A stretch of DNA of 64,000 nucleotides, from contig NC_049986.1 of assembly GCF_000003815.2 (NCBI RefSeq), forward strand, positions 1,000,864 to 1,064,863, given 5' to 3'. The notes under the pieces are model-generated. The model did not search any database. It was not told the DNA's origin and saw nothing but the letters and a program-made list of their open reading frames with translations. This DNA comes from Branchiostoma floridae (Eukaryota; Chordata; Leptocardii; Amphioxiformes; Branchiostomatidae). Below are positions 1 through 12,649 of this stretch, piece after piece. The stretch's first letter is position 1. Each line of letters opens with the position of its first letter. A program made the position numbers and the translations under genes.

Positions 1-173
1 ATACTCTGAGGTGTGCATACCTTGGGGGTTACTGATGCTGCTTTACCGGTAGATCTCTTTCAATTCACCACTTTTTTAATTTGGTGCTCTTAGCGTACCT
101 GGCAAATTTATGAGAGCTAACATTCTACTAAATAATAAATGTATGTTAGAAAAGGGGTTTGAATGAGACCTAC

Positions 174-3100
174 CTCTGTGATAATGGTACGGTTCCGACC
201 CATTGGACAGTCCCTCTGACGACTGTTCAGTTGGACCTTGTCCTGACTGTAGAGAGACAGAGTCCATGTCTACTGCACTGTCATGGTGGGAGTCAGGACT
301 CCTGGTCCGGGCTAGTCTTAGCTGCTGCAAGTCTGCCGCTGGCACCTGTGTCTGTGGCAAGTGATATCCTCTGGCTGGCAAGTCGCTGGAGCTTGCACTC
401 TGTCTCACACCGTGGGAGGGTCTTTGGTTCGGACTCGGAGTCTGTCTTGGCGAGAGAGAATTTCCTGCAGTTCTCAATTCCGGAGTTGACGTTAGTTCCC
501 TCCGTTCTGAAAAAGGGTCCGACTCAGATCTTCCTCTACTCGCCATCAGGTTCTCGCGACTTCTGGACAAGCACTTTGGAGGAAACGGTTGCCTGGACAG
601 CAATTCCTGCATGTTCTGCTTGTTCTTTTCCAGTCGTTCCTTCAACGACATGCGGCTCTCGTCGCTCCCCCGACTGGAGTAGCTCTCCGCGACGCTGTGC
701 CCACTGTCGGACCGAGCGAGCGATCCCGCTCTCCTCCTCCCCCTACTGTCTGTTTCAGTCCCATGATTCAACTCTGACCTTGGGGATGTGACCTCCGACC
801 TTGGTGATACTGGACTTTCCCCTATTGATGATCTGTCATGCTTTTCAAACAGCGCTGGGTTCTTTTTTCTCAGGTCGTCATAAAATCTGGACAATAGTCT
901 GGAGGGCTGGTGACCGGAGGGTGACGGGGGCTCCTCTCTGTGATTGGTGGAAATGCCACTCTGCTGCGTTTGCTGAAAAAATACAGTCGTTATTACAAGC
1001 TATCATGCTGAATGCAAGTTTCTATGTATCTATAGCTAACAGACTACAAATTGCAGTCAAAGACTTTTATTTCTAACACTGTCAAGATAGGTAAATTATC
1101 ATTATAAAGAAATTTAACGATTGAACAAAAGTTATATGCTATTCTTCTAGAGTCCAGGTTTCTAAACTACATTTGTAATAGGTGCAAAATATCATCTAGT
1201 TGTTGTACATTATAAAAATGGTTCATTTCTCAAAAATATATTTTTATGATTACCCGGTATTTCAATGATCCTTTGATTAAAGCAGAGCCCTGGTGACTTG
1301 TAATTATGTGTTGCAGAATGACTATACACATGACTACCTATGCATACACCACAGTAAGGACACAGGGTCAACCTAATACTTTACCCAAACAACTGCTCTT
1401 CTGTTACTCTACAAAAAAACGCAGTCAACTGAGCATAAATTTCACACCAATACCGTAGTCTCATGCTAATCAACAAATTTTCCAGACTCTAACAATCCTG
1501 AAAAGCTCTTAGAATCCGAAAAGAATTACTTTGATTCTGTTACAAAGCCTGAAAGACAGCGCACAGGAAGATTTGTAGACAGAAGTCGGTGCTGAGGTCA
1601 GCGAAGTTTGTATAGTCTAACTGTGACGCACATGGGTGGTAATCCTGGCACAATAGAGGGTAAAGTGCCATAGCATGTATGATCCTGTAGACTTGGGATT
1701 AGGGAGAATGTTTGGCCGTGTATTTGTCCAACTTTCTGTGGCAACTCGCAAATACAAAATCACAAAACCAGATTTAAGTAGTCTGTCTTAATTCCTTCAC
1801 CCTATTGGCTAGTCTATTCTAGGCTTTTTTGTTTGCTCGGCTCTACTTTCAAGGACACCAATAATAAATCATTACTGAACCTCCCCCTTATCAAACCCAC
1901 ATACAGGATTGCAAGCTCGAAATATCTGTACTTTGGACAGTGATGCAAGCTTTTTCATAGGCACACCCTGGCTCTCCTGCAGGCTACTGAAATCATTGAC
2001 ACGTGTTATCACAACATTACAACAGAAATTCAACACTGTTTGCAACTTTAAATTAAAAGAGGGACGAGACAAGATCGTCTGTAACAATAGTGGGCTGGGT
2101 ATGAGAAAATATATTTTGGAGGAATAGAAACTGTCATGTATAACAAATCTGTAAGCTGCAATTTGCCTACTAGAATATATATTTAGTACTTTAGTTCTAG
2201 GTCTGTAAACAAAACACATATACAAAACTCTGAAAAAAGGCCATGTGTTCAATAGGCTTTCTTTGTGTCCATACTACTACTAGTATTGGAAAGACCAGTA
2301 AGTTTTAATGTGGGGGCTAACATTATGCATTAAACTGTTAAAAAATACTCTAATTACTACATACCAGGACACCTAGGTCCTAGCCTGTTACCTAGTAGTA
2401 TATTTACAACTAGCGGTAGTTACACAGGTGGGTTGTTTGTTGCCATGGGTTACCAGGTAAGTGACGATGGGAATGGAGAGGTACAATTACCATGGAATGT
2501 CCACAACAGTGTGGCTCTCACCGCGCACACAACAGAGGTCGTATTGTCTGATAGTAGCCAGGCAGTACAGGGTTAGACAAGTTTTCAAAAATTCACTTGT
2601 CCTATCGGGCAAGTATATAAAAGATTTACTTGCCCGAACCAAATTTTCACTTGCCCGAAATTTAAATTACATTTTTCTATGTATTTTCACTTTGTTTACC
2701 TCACTGACGAGAAAGTTTTGGCCCTATCATCCAGAATCAATGTTTCTACAGGCTTAAAAATGACATGGTCACTATAGGTAGGCATTCAGCCCTGTGCTGT
2801 CACAGTCAGTGGTAATTTGAGCGGGTCACATCTGGAAATTCTTACTTGCCCCCGACGGGCAAGTGGGGAAGCACTTCTGCTTGCCCGAACAGCACTTTTA
2901 CTTGTCCGGAACAATCGGGCTAATGGACTTGTTTATCCCTGCAGTACATACAGGTGGTTTTAGGGTACAAGTGTATCTGTGTGCTATACATGTGTACATA
3001 CATGATTATTGGTGAAGATAATAAATGCTGATATACAGTGGTATCCATAGTGAAATATCGGAAATCAATTTTAATTTATACCTTGGTTTCACCATGCATT

Positions 3101-6100
3101 TATGAAGCTTTGTATGATACAGGGCTAAAATACCACCTGTATATGCATGTTTGTGCAGGTAAAATTGGAGTTGTGCAGGTATTTCTGTTGTCTACCTGCA
3201 CCTAACCTGCACTGGTTCATGTACTGGGTTTTATGTATAATGTCATATGACGTAGGTGTATGTGGATTGTTATTTAGGGCACTAACTGTTACCACCTATA
3301 AAGTATAGAAGAAAAAATAGCAATGGTTCAAATTCAGAGTGGTGCAGGTAAAATTTGTCTGGTGCAGGTAATTTTCAGTGTTACCTGCAGAAAAAAGTAC
3401 TTCGAGCCCTGTATGATATGAATATTGCCATTTGTATAATGTCTACTATCAAGTTTCTGCAACTTTTAGTAATACCCTCTTGTAAAGCATTCTCTGGACC
3501 AGTATACTAGTACTGCAGTTACAACAAGCTGTTCCACCACACAATTACTTCATATACCCAAATTCTATTTTCTGATTAGATCAGTAAAACCGACCAATGG
3601 GGAGCCAGAACCCAGAAACACGACCTGAACCCTTTAGAGACAAGTTGGTTAGGGAACCAGCCAGGCAGAACATAAGCCTTTTGGTAACCCTTTCTGATTT
3701 CCTGGTGGTAAGATCAAGTTTCAAATCAAATTCAAAAGATGAATTAGTGCATTACCAGTAGCAGAATTACAGTGGGTGGTTAGAATAAAGCATGCAGTTA
3801 CAGGAGAAGCATGTCTGGTGTTAAAAGCTTTCACAGACTGAAGTTTCACAGTTGTTTCACACTTACTTTGCCATGAAATCTGCACTTAGACAAGGGTCTC
3901 AACTGCTGCTAAGTACTACAAGTACACATACAAGCATATGGTACACTAAGTCACTGAATGAACATCATACCTGCAAAATACAAGCTATTCTATAGCAAGT
4001 CATGTGTATATTGAATCATTTATATGGGTGGTTCATAATGGGTAGTCTGGCAATGAAACTTTTAATTAACTGCATAAATGTTGAAGCATTATTTATGGTA
4101 CTATTTGTTGAACTCTTAAAACAAAATGATATCAAGGCAGTGATATTTTATTTGGAATGTTTAGTATGTAAAAATGTGAGAGTGTCAAAAAAGGTCATGC
4201 TAACCTGGAGAGACAGCTCTGTTAGTGTTACTAATTATGCGTGTAGAATTAAGAAAAGCTATCCACCCCCTGACCTGGTCATTAGGGCACTTGGTTTAGT
4301 CTTCTGTTTTTTGTGAAAGTAACGTCTAACTTTGCTGTACAAGTGATTTTTTTCTCAATCTCCCAGATGTTTGTACATCTAACAGTTTTAGACAAGATCA
4401 CCACATAATACTTTTCATAGGCAACATCTTCAAAACATTAGTGAGATAATGTGAGATTAAGTACATGCTTGTCTGAGTTAATGATGACAAATAACATGTA
4501 TGATCTATTCCAAAAGTGACCAAACCAGTCTGTCAACTTCTGCACTATGCAGGCTGTCTTTTTACAACAATCCTTAGCCTTATCATCCTAGTAGCATTGA
4601 ATGAGTTTATTGCTCAACAATCGCACAGGGTACAATGTATGGCAACCAAAAACAACTATAGCTATACAGACAGTAGTACTAAGAGGCTACATACAAAACA
4701 ATAACAAAGCATTATCGATAACAGTACAGTTATGTATGAGTAATCTGGTCTCGCATTTGGAATACATTATGAAGAAACTGGCCTACGAAGACGGATATAT
4801 GAGTTGGACATGACAGCAATATATTGAAAATATCGTTTTCTGCACCAGTAACAGAGATGTGTGTTTTGGTTCTAATATTCTTAAACATTTATGTCTCTCT
4901 CTCTTTACTGTTGGTAGGACATGAAACAAGAAGAACTTAACGTACTTGAAACAGAGATTTCTCTGTTCCCCTACGATATCCTGCAAACCATTCTGAATAC
5001 TTCTTCATGTGTGACTGGAGAATAAAACTACAATCTAATGAACAAAAGAAACCGGCTATTGCTCCAAAACAAATATCACTGTCTTTCATAGTACAGAATG
5101 ATATTTTTGTATCCAATTGAACATGTATTCTTGCATTTCATACATCATCATTTCAGATGGCAAAATTTAGATTGCTAACGTTATATGTTAAATTTTCTGC
5201 TGGTCTTGCATACTGTAAATGCATTTAAGTTTGCAGGGATTTAATTTCGCGGTAGCGGGAAAAAGGACTTTTCGCGGTGGTTTTAATTTCGCGGTAACAC
5301 CATCACTGCAGTCTAATCAATGAGCTTTTATATGGTCTAATACCATAGAAAAATGTTCGCGGTGGTTTTAAGTTCGCGGTGAAGTGGTTGCCGCGAAAAC
5401 CGCGAACATTAATCCACCGCGAACATTTCTGCATTTACAGTAGTTGCAGACCTTGAATTTGAAGACTTGGCTATAGTCCCAGGCACATTCTAACAGCTTT
5501 ACTCTTAAAATGTCAGCTTCAACTATTTGGCTCTCAAAGTTCAAACCCTTGAAGACTTTTCCAGATGTTACATCTCCTTAATAGGCCAAGTAAGACAAAT
5601 TAAACCAAACATATACCTCAGACAAGTCGACTTGTATATTAAACATGTCTGGAAGTACATTCCTTCACATAATTTCATACACAACAGTCTGACAATTTTA
5701 TGCATTGACCAGCACATATTTCTGGATCAAGGTTGGACAAGTTTTCTAAAATTCACTTGTAAATTCATGGGCAAGCACATAAAAAATTTTACTCGTCTGA
5801 ACCAAATTTTACCCAAAAGTCAAATGTCACTTTTATAATATGCATTTTAACTTCCAGTAATGGAATTCTTATTGTTTCCATTTTTCTATGTTGACCATTA
5901 TCATGACTGTAAAAAGTATGAAGTATATAAAAATCTCACTACTTGAAGTAAGTGTAAAAATCTTATTTGCCCGATCTGCACTTTCACTTGCCCTGGACTG
6001 TACAATAGCTAGTACAAGTAGTACTAACATGCTGGGTCAAAACATTCCTATGTATGAGTATGAATTTGAGAGTAAAATGTGCTTCCTGCTTTTTATTGAA

Positions 6101-7922
6101 CACACTGAGGATGATTCACAGCATCTATTATTATGGTAAGGTATGAGTCATGGGTTTTGAAGAGAGGTCAAATATTTTGAGGTCAAGATGGCTAAGATCT
6201 ATGCATATCCAAAACGGGTATATAGTACAGCTATATACTATAATATAGTGTGAAAATCTAATCATTTAGCAAAACTGCTACACATTGTAACTACATGGTA
6301 TACTGTAGTGGGGTCCGTTTACAGTTGAGTTGCAGTGTAAGTTGGTAACATTTTTGTAAAACTACACAACAGAAAACTGTACAACAATTACAACAGCATT
6401 ACAGCTGACTTAATTCACAGTGTCAGATGTCAGGTCACAAGTTACAGTACAGGCATTCCACCTTCCCCAGTATAAACATGACCGTTTATTTACCCAAGTT
6501 ACAACTGCTTAGTTCACATAGCGGTGTGTAGACACAAAGGTAATACACGTACAAATCACTCCGCATGTCGCAATCCAACGCTTTTTACCGTTGATGAATT
6601 GACGAAAAGGTCCTTTGAATGTAGTCGTCGAAACACGTTGGGACCCTATAAGCTTTGTTTCAAACATACTTCATTTGCATGGAAGTTTGACAAGACTAAC
6701 GTGTGTGAAAACACACCTGTCAACAAAACAATAGACTTCCTCGGTTAACCATATTTGAACACGTTGGGCGGAAAACGACACACGTCACGTTTACGTGCAG
6801 TAATGTTCGAAAGTTCCTGACAGACATCTATACCCTTAAATCCAGTAGGAAGAAGACAGAAAAAATACATGATTTAAGAAGAAAACGGAAGAGGAGTGTT
6901 TCTTTTATCAATCCACAAGTAACACTACACCGAACAATTGTCCTCAGACCATTGACAAATCGTCAACTAGTGAACACAAAAGAATGTAACTGCTGACAAC
7001 CTCATTCATGGTCTTTGCAGGTGAAAGACAAGCGTTTTAGTGTCTGTTGAGACAAAGTGTTGACATGTACTTTAGCTGAGGCATCTTTGATTTTAATTTT
7101 TTGTTTAAGAGAGTACATTTTGATGGGTTTGTGATCTTACCTAACTCACTTGTACCAATACTATTTTGTTCATCTGTTGAATAGATTCTGGCCTGTTTTT
7201 AAATTCACATTTATGATTCAGGATAATAACTGCTTATTCTTCTCAATCATAACCAGCCTCGCATTCATGCTCTCCAAGACCATGGTTAAGACTTGCTACT
7301 TTTGTGCACATTGTATGTAATAAATCAAAATTCAACAAAATTGCCTTGAAAACAACTTGATGTCACACGTCATTAATGCTGGCACTCATATTAAGGTTGC
7401 TTCTGAACGTTCAAACTTGGTACTCAACAATTTAAATTCTAATGGCATAATTCTATGATTAATCAGTTTTATTTGCTTTTTATGCAAAAACGTACCTACA
7501 GAGTCTACTCAACGTGGTTTTACACGTTTCCTCTTACTCGGAAGCCAACATTTATTTGTAGAAAGTCTCACCTGAGTTCCGTTCCGTCTTGACACTTCCT
7601 CGCTGTTCCCGCCGACTCTAGCACCTAAAGACGATCCTACATCATCTTGGGACGGAAGTGGCTTGCTAAGGAAGACATCAGCGTCTACAGAAGAGACTGG
7701 TGGAGGCGACAAGACGTGTCCGAAGGAGTTACTGAGTCTCTGCGGTCGGAAGGAGTCGTTAGTCGAGGACGTTTCCCCGCCGCTGCCCTCCCCATCCACC
7801 GCCGGGCCGCCCAGCTCCAGCCCCAGGCTGAAGATGATGTCCTCGAGGCTCGGTTCATCCTCGAGGTCCTCCCGGGACGGTCCCGGAGGCAGCCCGCTGT
7901 GTGGAGACCGGAGCACGGCCAT
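174..7922 (-). CDS. Uncharacterised Ser/Arg-rich protein, 5' two coding exons (gene runs off left edge)
   Basis: Two exons join in phase. Exon 1 runs 7922-7572 (117 codons, ATG at 7922) and ends at a CAG|GTGAGA donor. Exon 2 runs 972-174 (799 nt) after a TTTTTTCAG acceptor and ends at AGAG|GTAGGT. Exon 1 is acidic and Pro/Ser-rich. Exon 2 opens with Ser/Pro-rich sequence, then a conserved-looking block (LLSRFYDDLRKKNPALF), a short helical block (SLKERLEKNKQNMQELL), and a long Ser/Arg/Pro-rich, probably disordered tail. There is no signal peptide or membrane segment. I do not recognise the family. In human, XPR1 lies next to KIAA1614 (established knowledge), so a KIAA1614-like identity is a weak synteny guess. 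The gene lies upstream of XPR1 and diverges from it. The 3' exons are outside the window. A possible further donor (AAG|GTATGC, exon base 21) sits at the left edge. Confidence 0.7.
2568..2941. mobile_element. hAT-like MITE (CAGGGTTAGACAAG family)
   Basis: The ends read CAGGGTTAGACAAGTTTTC and, inverted, GACTTGTTTATCCCTG. It is flanked by a short direct repeat (CAGTA). Related copies lie at 26282-26611 and, degenerate, at 5731-6020. The interior carries repeated ACTTGCCCG motifs. It sits in the intron of the first gene and has no coding capacity. Confidence 0.65.
3120..3411. mobile_element. hAT-type MITE with 7-bp target duplication
   Basis: The element begins CAGGGCTAAAATACC and ends TTCGAGCCCTG, flanked by TATGATA on both sides (3113-3119, 3412-3418). 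The interior has repeated GTGCAGGT motifs, as in the copy at 20095-20442. The ends and target-site duplication fit a non-autonomous hAT element. Confidence 0.75.
5213..5440. mobile_element. TA-flanked MITE (CTGTAAATGCA ends)
   Basis: Terminal inverted repeats are CTGTAAATGCATTTAAG and TTCTGCATTTACAG, flanked by TA dinucleotides as in Tc1/mariner-type insertion. The interior repeats the motif TTCGCGGTGG. Sister copies are at 17515-17728 and 32226-35107, the last split by a LINE. Confidence 0.8.
5731..6020. mobile_element. Degenerate copy of the CAGGGTT hAT-like MITE
   Basis: It shares GGTTGGACAAGTTTTCTAAA and the ACTTGCCC-type interior with the elements at 2568 and 26282. The termini have decayed and no target duplication is visible. 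Confidence 0.45.
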
Positions 7923-8050
7923 GAAATCCGGGCAAGATCGGCGGTTTTTCTGTCTCCTCGCTAGCCCCGTACAAACGCTGTTTACACCATGGCAGGTTTA
8001 TGGTTGATTGAGTTTCAAAATCCCAGCAGGGAGGTCAAAGGGCACGGAGT

Positions 8051-8056
8051 CACGTG
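8051..8056. promoter_or_regulatory. E-box (CACGTG) upstream of the minus-strand gene
   Basis: GTCACGTGAT lies about 130 bp upstream of the ATG at 7922, next to CpG-rich sequence around the first exon. The core matches the E-box bound by USF/TFE-type bHLH factors. A single motif is weak evidence of function. Confidence 0.25.
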
Positions 8057-8936
8057 ATGCCCATGGATCAAGCTCTTCTCTGTCCATCTAAAGCAAGGAC
8101 GTATATAATCTCCTTGATCTATATGAACTTTGAAATACCTAGTAATAGATAAAATTAGTATAATCAATCACTTTTGCTTAACCATGGAAAAAAATATTTT
8201 AATGTTTGACATGAATGAATAGTTTTACTTAAAAGTAATGTGTTGGTTCGCTCTTCTCCAGAGATGGAAAAAAATCAAAAGTAAGGGTCCTCTTCCAAAG
8301 AATAGATGTGGAAATCCAGCGTTTGGCAGGTAAAACTCAGGATATCTGTTACTCTGGTTTTATGTTGTGCAAAATAAAGTCAATTTGATGGACCTGCCAC
8401 CTGAAACTGCCACCCAAAACCCAATACAACTATCGTTCAGCATCCGCATCCCGTCATCCTGAGTTGAAGGAAAACGGTGTCAGCTAGGCTGGTTTAAAGC
8501 TATGCTAAGGAGTTTTTTGCGCTCAAATTTGAAATATTCTAGAACGAAGAAATCTCAGATTTACTACCACTTTTTGACACTTTTTGACACTTTTGTGTCA
8601 TTATTTCACGTTTGCAAAGTAAAGGATTAGCCTACAAAGCATTCTGCTATAGGCTCGCTGTAACCTGTTGACCTCCCTAGTTAGACCTTGGTTAGACCCT
8701 CCTGTTTGTAAGCAACAGCATGCTTGCCACCAGTAGGTCCCCCGGGGTGGGGTAACCAGTTAGCACATGGCAGACTAGAATTGGTAAATTGCAATACAGC
8801 AAGAGTCCATCACCACTTGCACAATCCTCCGTGAAGTAATTATGGTGTTAAATGCTATATGACTTAGATGTTTAATATATACTTTAACCACCAACATCCC
8901 AAATATCAGACTTCTTATTGGTTAACTGTCCTTAAA

Positions 8937-9652
8937 TAGTAAAAAGATTATCTGTCGGAGAGAACGCAGTATGTTTCTAATAACAGTTTTGTCTCGTCCC
9001 AGAAATTTGTAATATGTGGTGTCCCGCAAGGCTCCATACTAGGACCTCTTTATTTCTTATTTATGTAAACGACCTTCCCATGATATCAGACAAATATTTC
9101 GCTTTACTATTTGCAGACGACACCAATCTATTTATGTCACATAAAAACTTTGATACACTCATTTCAACAATTAACGATGAACTTTGCAAATTAAATCTTC
9201 GGTTTAAGTCAAATAAGCTATCCCTAAATATAGACAAAACAAATTTCATAATTTTGACAGCAGGAAGAACTAAAAAATACAGTAAAGAAATGACAAAGAT
9301 ATACATCGATAATAAACCCATTAAACAAGTAAGTGACGCACGGTTTCTAGGAGTCGTTGTAGATGAAAAACTAACATAGAAGTTTCATATTAACGTTATT
9401 TGTAAGAAAATTTCTAACAATATTGGTATCAAAAGAAAAGTTGCAAATTGCCTATCACGTAAGATATTTATGACTCTTTACTACAGCTTGACATACCCAT
9501 ATTTAACATATTGTAATGGTCGTCTAGGCTAGTACTTACACTACCTTAATAAAACCACTACACCTAAAACAAAAACGTTTTGTTAGAATTGCACCAAAAC
9601 GCCTCATTTATAGCAAACTCAGCAGGTTTTTTTTTCACAATTTGAACATTTT
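8937..9652 (+). pseudogene. Non-LTR retrotransposon reverse transcriptase, decayed fragment
   Basis: Translation across frames gives a run of RT landmarks: YLSERTQYV, then GVPQGSILGP, then FLIYVNDLP, the catalytic FADDTNLF at about 9110-9134, then NKLSLNIDKT and FLGVVVDEKL. A decayed tail follows, resembling the end of CR1/L2-like ORF2 proteins. Frameshifts and stops (near 9057, 9379 and 9530) mean it is dead. The endonuclease part and 5' end are missing. Confidence 0.8.
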
Positions 9653-9653
9653 G

Positions 9654-12429
9654 ACAGTAGAAAAGTAAGGAAGTAATTTTTAGTACTCAAATTTCTTTCT
9701 GCCTATTCGCCACGGGTTTTACTATGAAATTCAAGTGATGAAAGTAACGCACACTTTGTTTAAGATTCTGCAAGTTCCACCGTATGGGGTCGCTTTGCGG
9801 TTACCCCAAGGGGAACCTTCCTTCGCTTTCGAGCCTTGTAGAAAAGTAAGGAAGTAATTTTTAGTCTTCAAATTGCTTTCTGCCTATTCGCCACGGGTTT
9901 TACTATGAAATTCAAGTGATGAAAGTAACGCACACTTTGTTTAAGATTCTGCAAATTCTATCGTATGGGATCGATTTGCGGTTACTCCAAGGGGAATCTT
10001 CCTTCGCTTTCGAGCCTTGTAGAAAAGTAAGGAAGTAATTTTGAGTACTCAAATCGCTTTCTGCCTATTCGCCACGGGTTTTACGATAAAATTCAAGTGA
10101 TGAAAGTAACGCACACTTTGTTTAAGATTCTGCAAGTTCCACCGCATGGGGTCGCTTTGCGGTTACCGAAGGGTTCGCTTAGCGGTTACCCCAAGGGGAA
10201 CCTTCCTTCGCTTTCGAGCCTTGTAGAAATGTAAGTAAGTAATTTTTAGTCCTCAAATTGCTTTCTGCCTATTCGCCACGGGTTTTACTATGAAATTCAA
10301 GTGATGAAAGTAACGCACACGTTGTTTAAGATTCTGCAAGTTCCACCGTATGAGGTCGCTTTGCGGTTACCGAAGGGTTCGCTTAGTGGTTACCCCAAGG
10401 GGAAGCTTCCTTCGCTTTCGAGCCTTGTAGAAAAGTAAGGAAGTAATTTTTAGTCCTGAAATTGCTTTCTGCCTATTCGCCACGGGTTGTACTATGAAAT
10501 TCAAGTGATGAAAGTAACGCACACTTTGTTTAAGATTCTGCAAGTTCCACCGTATGGGGTCGCTTTGTGGTTACCGATGGGTTCGCTTAGCGGTTATAAT
10601 TACCCCAAGGGGAACCTTCCTTCGCTTTCGAGCCTTGTAGAAAAGTAAGGAAGTAATTTTTAGTACTCAAATTGCTTTCTGCCTATTCGCCACGAATTTT
10701 ACTATGAAATTCAAGTGATGAAAGTAACGCACACTTTGTTTAAGATTCTGCAAGTTCCACTGTATGGGGTCGCTTTGCGGTTACCGAAGGGTTCGCTAAG
10801 CGGTTACCCCAAGGAGAACCTTCCTTCGCTTTCGAGCCTTGTAGAAAAGTAAGGAAGTAATTTTTACTACTCAAATTGCTTTCTGCCTATTCGCCACGTG
10901 TTTTACTATGAAATTCAAGTGATGAAAGTAACGCACACTTTGTTTAAGATTCTGCAAGTTCCACTGTATGGGGCCGCTTTGCGGAAGGGTTCGCTTAGCG
11001 GTTACCCAAGGCCAAGGGGAACCTTCCTTCGCTTTCAAGCCTTGTAGAAAAGTAAGAAAGTAATTTTTAGTACTCAAATCGCTTTCTGCCTATTCGCCAC
11101 AGGTTTTACTATGAAATTCAAGTGATGAAAGTAACGCACACTTTGTTTAAGATTCTGCAAGTTCCACCGTATGGGGTCGCTTTGCGGTTACCGAAGGGTT
11201 CGCTTAGCGGTTACCCCAACGGGAACCTTCCTTCGCTTTCGAGCCTTGTAGAAAAGTAAGGAAGTAATTTTTAGTCTTCGAATTGCTTTCTGACTATTTG
11301 CCACGGGGTTTACTACGAAATTCAAGTGATGAAAGTAACGCACACTTTGTTTAAGATTCTGCAAGTTCCACCGTATGGGGTCGCTTTGCGGTTACCGAAG
11401 GGTTCGCTTAGCGGTTACCCCAAAGGGAACCTTCCTTCGCTTTTGAGCCTTGTAAAAAAGTAAGGAAGTAAATTTTAGTACTCAAATTGCTTTCTGCCTA
11501 TTCGCCACGGGTTTTACTACGAAATTCAAGTGACAAAAGTAACGCACACTTTGTTTAAGATTCTGCAAGTTCCACCGTATGGGGTCGCTTTGCGGTTACC
11601 GAAGGGTTCGCTTAGCGGTTACCCCAAGGGGAACCTTCCTTCGCTTTCGAGCCTTGTAGAAAAGTAAGGAAGTAATTTTTAGTCTTCGAATTGCTTTCTG
11701 CCTATTTGCCACGGGTTTTACTATGAAATTCAAGTGATGAAAGTAACGCACACTTTGTTTAAGATTCTGTAAGTTCCACCGTATGGGGTCGCTTTGCGGT
11801 TACCGAAGGGTTCGCTTAGCGGTTACCCCAAGGAGAACCTTCCATCGTTTCGAGCCTTGTAGAAAAGTAAGGAAGTAATTTTTAGTCCTCAAATTGCTTT
11901 CTGCCTATTCGCCACGGGTTTTAATATGAAATTCAAGTGATGAAAGTAACGCACACTTTGTTTAAGATTCTGCAAGTTCCACCGTATGGGGTCGCTTTGC
12001 GGTTACCGAAGGGTTCGCTTAGCGGTTACCCCAAGGGGAACCCTCCTTCGCTTTCGAGCCTTGTAGAAAAGCAACTAAGTAATTTTTAGTCCTCAAATTG
12101 CTTTCTGCCTATTCGCCACGGGTTTTACTATGAAATTCAAGTGATGAAAGTAACGCACACTTTGTTTAAGATTCTGCAAGGTCCACCGTATGGGGTCGCT
12201 TTGCGGTTACCGAAGGGTTCGCTTAGCGGTTACCAAAAGGGGAACCAGCCTTCGCTTTCGAGCCTTGTAGAAAAGTAAGGAAGTAATTTTTAGTCCTGAA
12301 ATTGCTTTCTGCCTATTCGCCACGGGTTGTACTATGAAATTCAAGTGATGAAAGTAACGCACACTTTGTGTAAGATTCTGCAAGTTCCACCGTATGGGGT
12401 CGCTTTGCGGTTACCGAAGGGTTCGCTTA
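9654..12429. repeat. Satellite array, about 205-bp unit, 14 copies
   Basis: A head-to-tail array. Units start with GTAGAAAAGTAAGGAAGTAA at about 9655, 9838, 10019, 10225, 10427, 10637, 10843, 11044, 11250, 11452, 11656, 11863, 12064 and 12268. The first two units are about 183 bp because they lack the GAAGGGTTCGCTTAGCGGTT sub-block present in most later ones. Each unit has short internal repeats of GCGGTTACC. Units differ at only a few positions. The last copy is cut by the foldback element at 12428 and resumes at about 12621. No coding content. Confidence 0.92.
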
Positions 12430-12621
12430 TACCCCCTTCACATTAGGCGCGATTCGATCGGACGACGAGTCTGCGAGCTCTAAATTACGAGGAGGCATGA
12501 CCATGATGCAGACGAAAAAATGGCAGAGTTTCCTCTTCCCGTCAGGGTCATGCCTCCTCATAATTTAGAGCTCGCAGACTCGTCGTCCGATCGAATCGCG
12601 CCTAATGTGAAGGGGGTATAA
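12428..12621. mobile_element. Foldback element: 72-bp inverted arms, one mismatch
   Basis: The arms 12431-12502 and 12546-12617 are inverted copies with a single mismatch (ACGAGG versus ATGAGG) around a loop of about 43 nt. The ends read TTATACCCCCTTCAC and GTGAAGGGGGTATAA. It interrupts a satellite unit exactly at its GCTTAGCGG site. The target duplication is ambiguous (TA or TTA-like) because the flanks extend the palindrome. It looks like a recently inserted palindromic MITE. Confidence 0.85.
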
Positions 12622-12649
12622 GCGGTTACCCCTGGCGAACCTTCATTCG

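Noticed and set aside
159-791. 210-codon plus-strand ORF
   Set aside because: Antisense shadow of the minus-strand exon 972-174, which has splice sites and phase agreement with exon 1.
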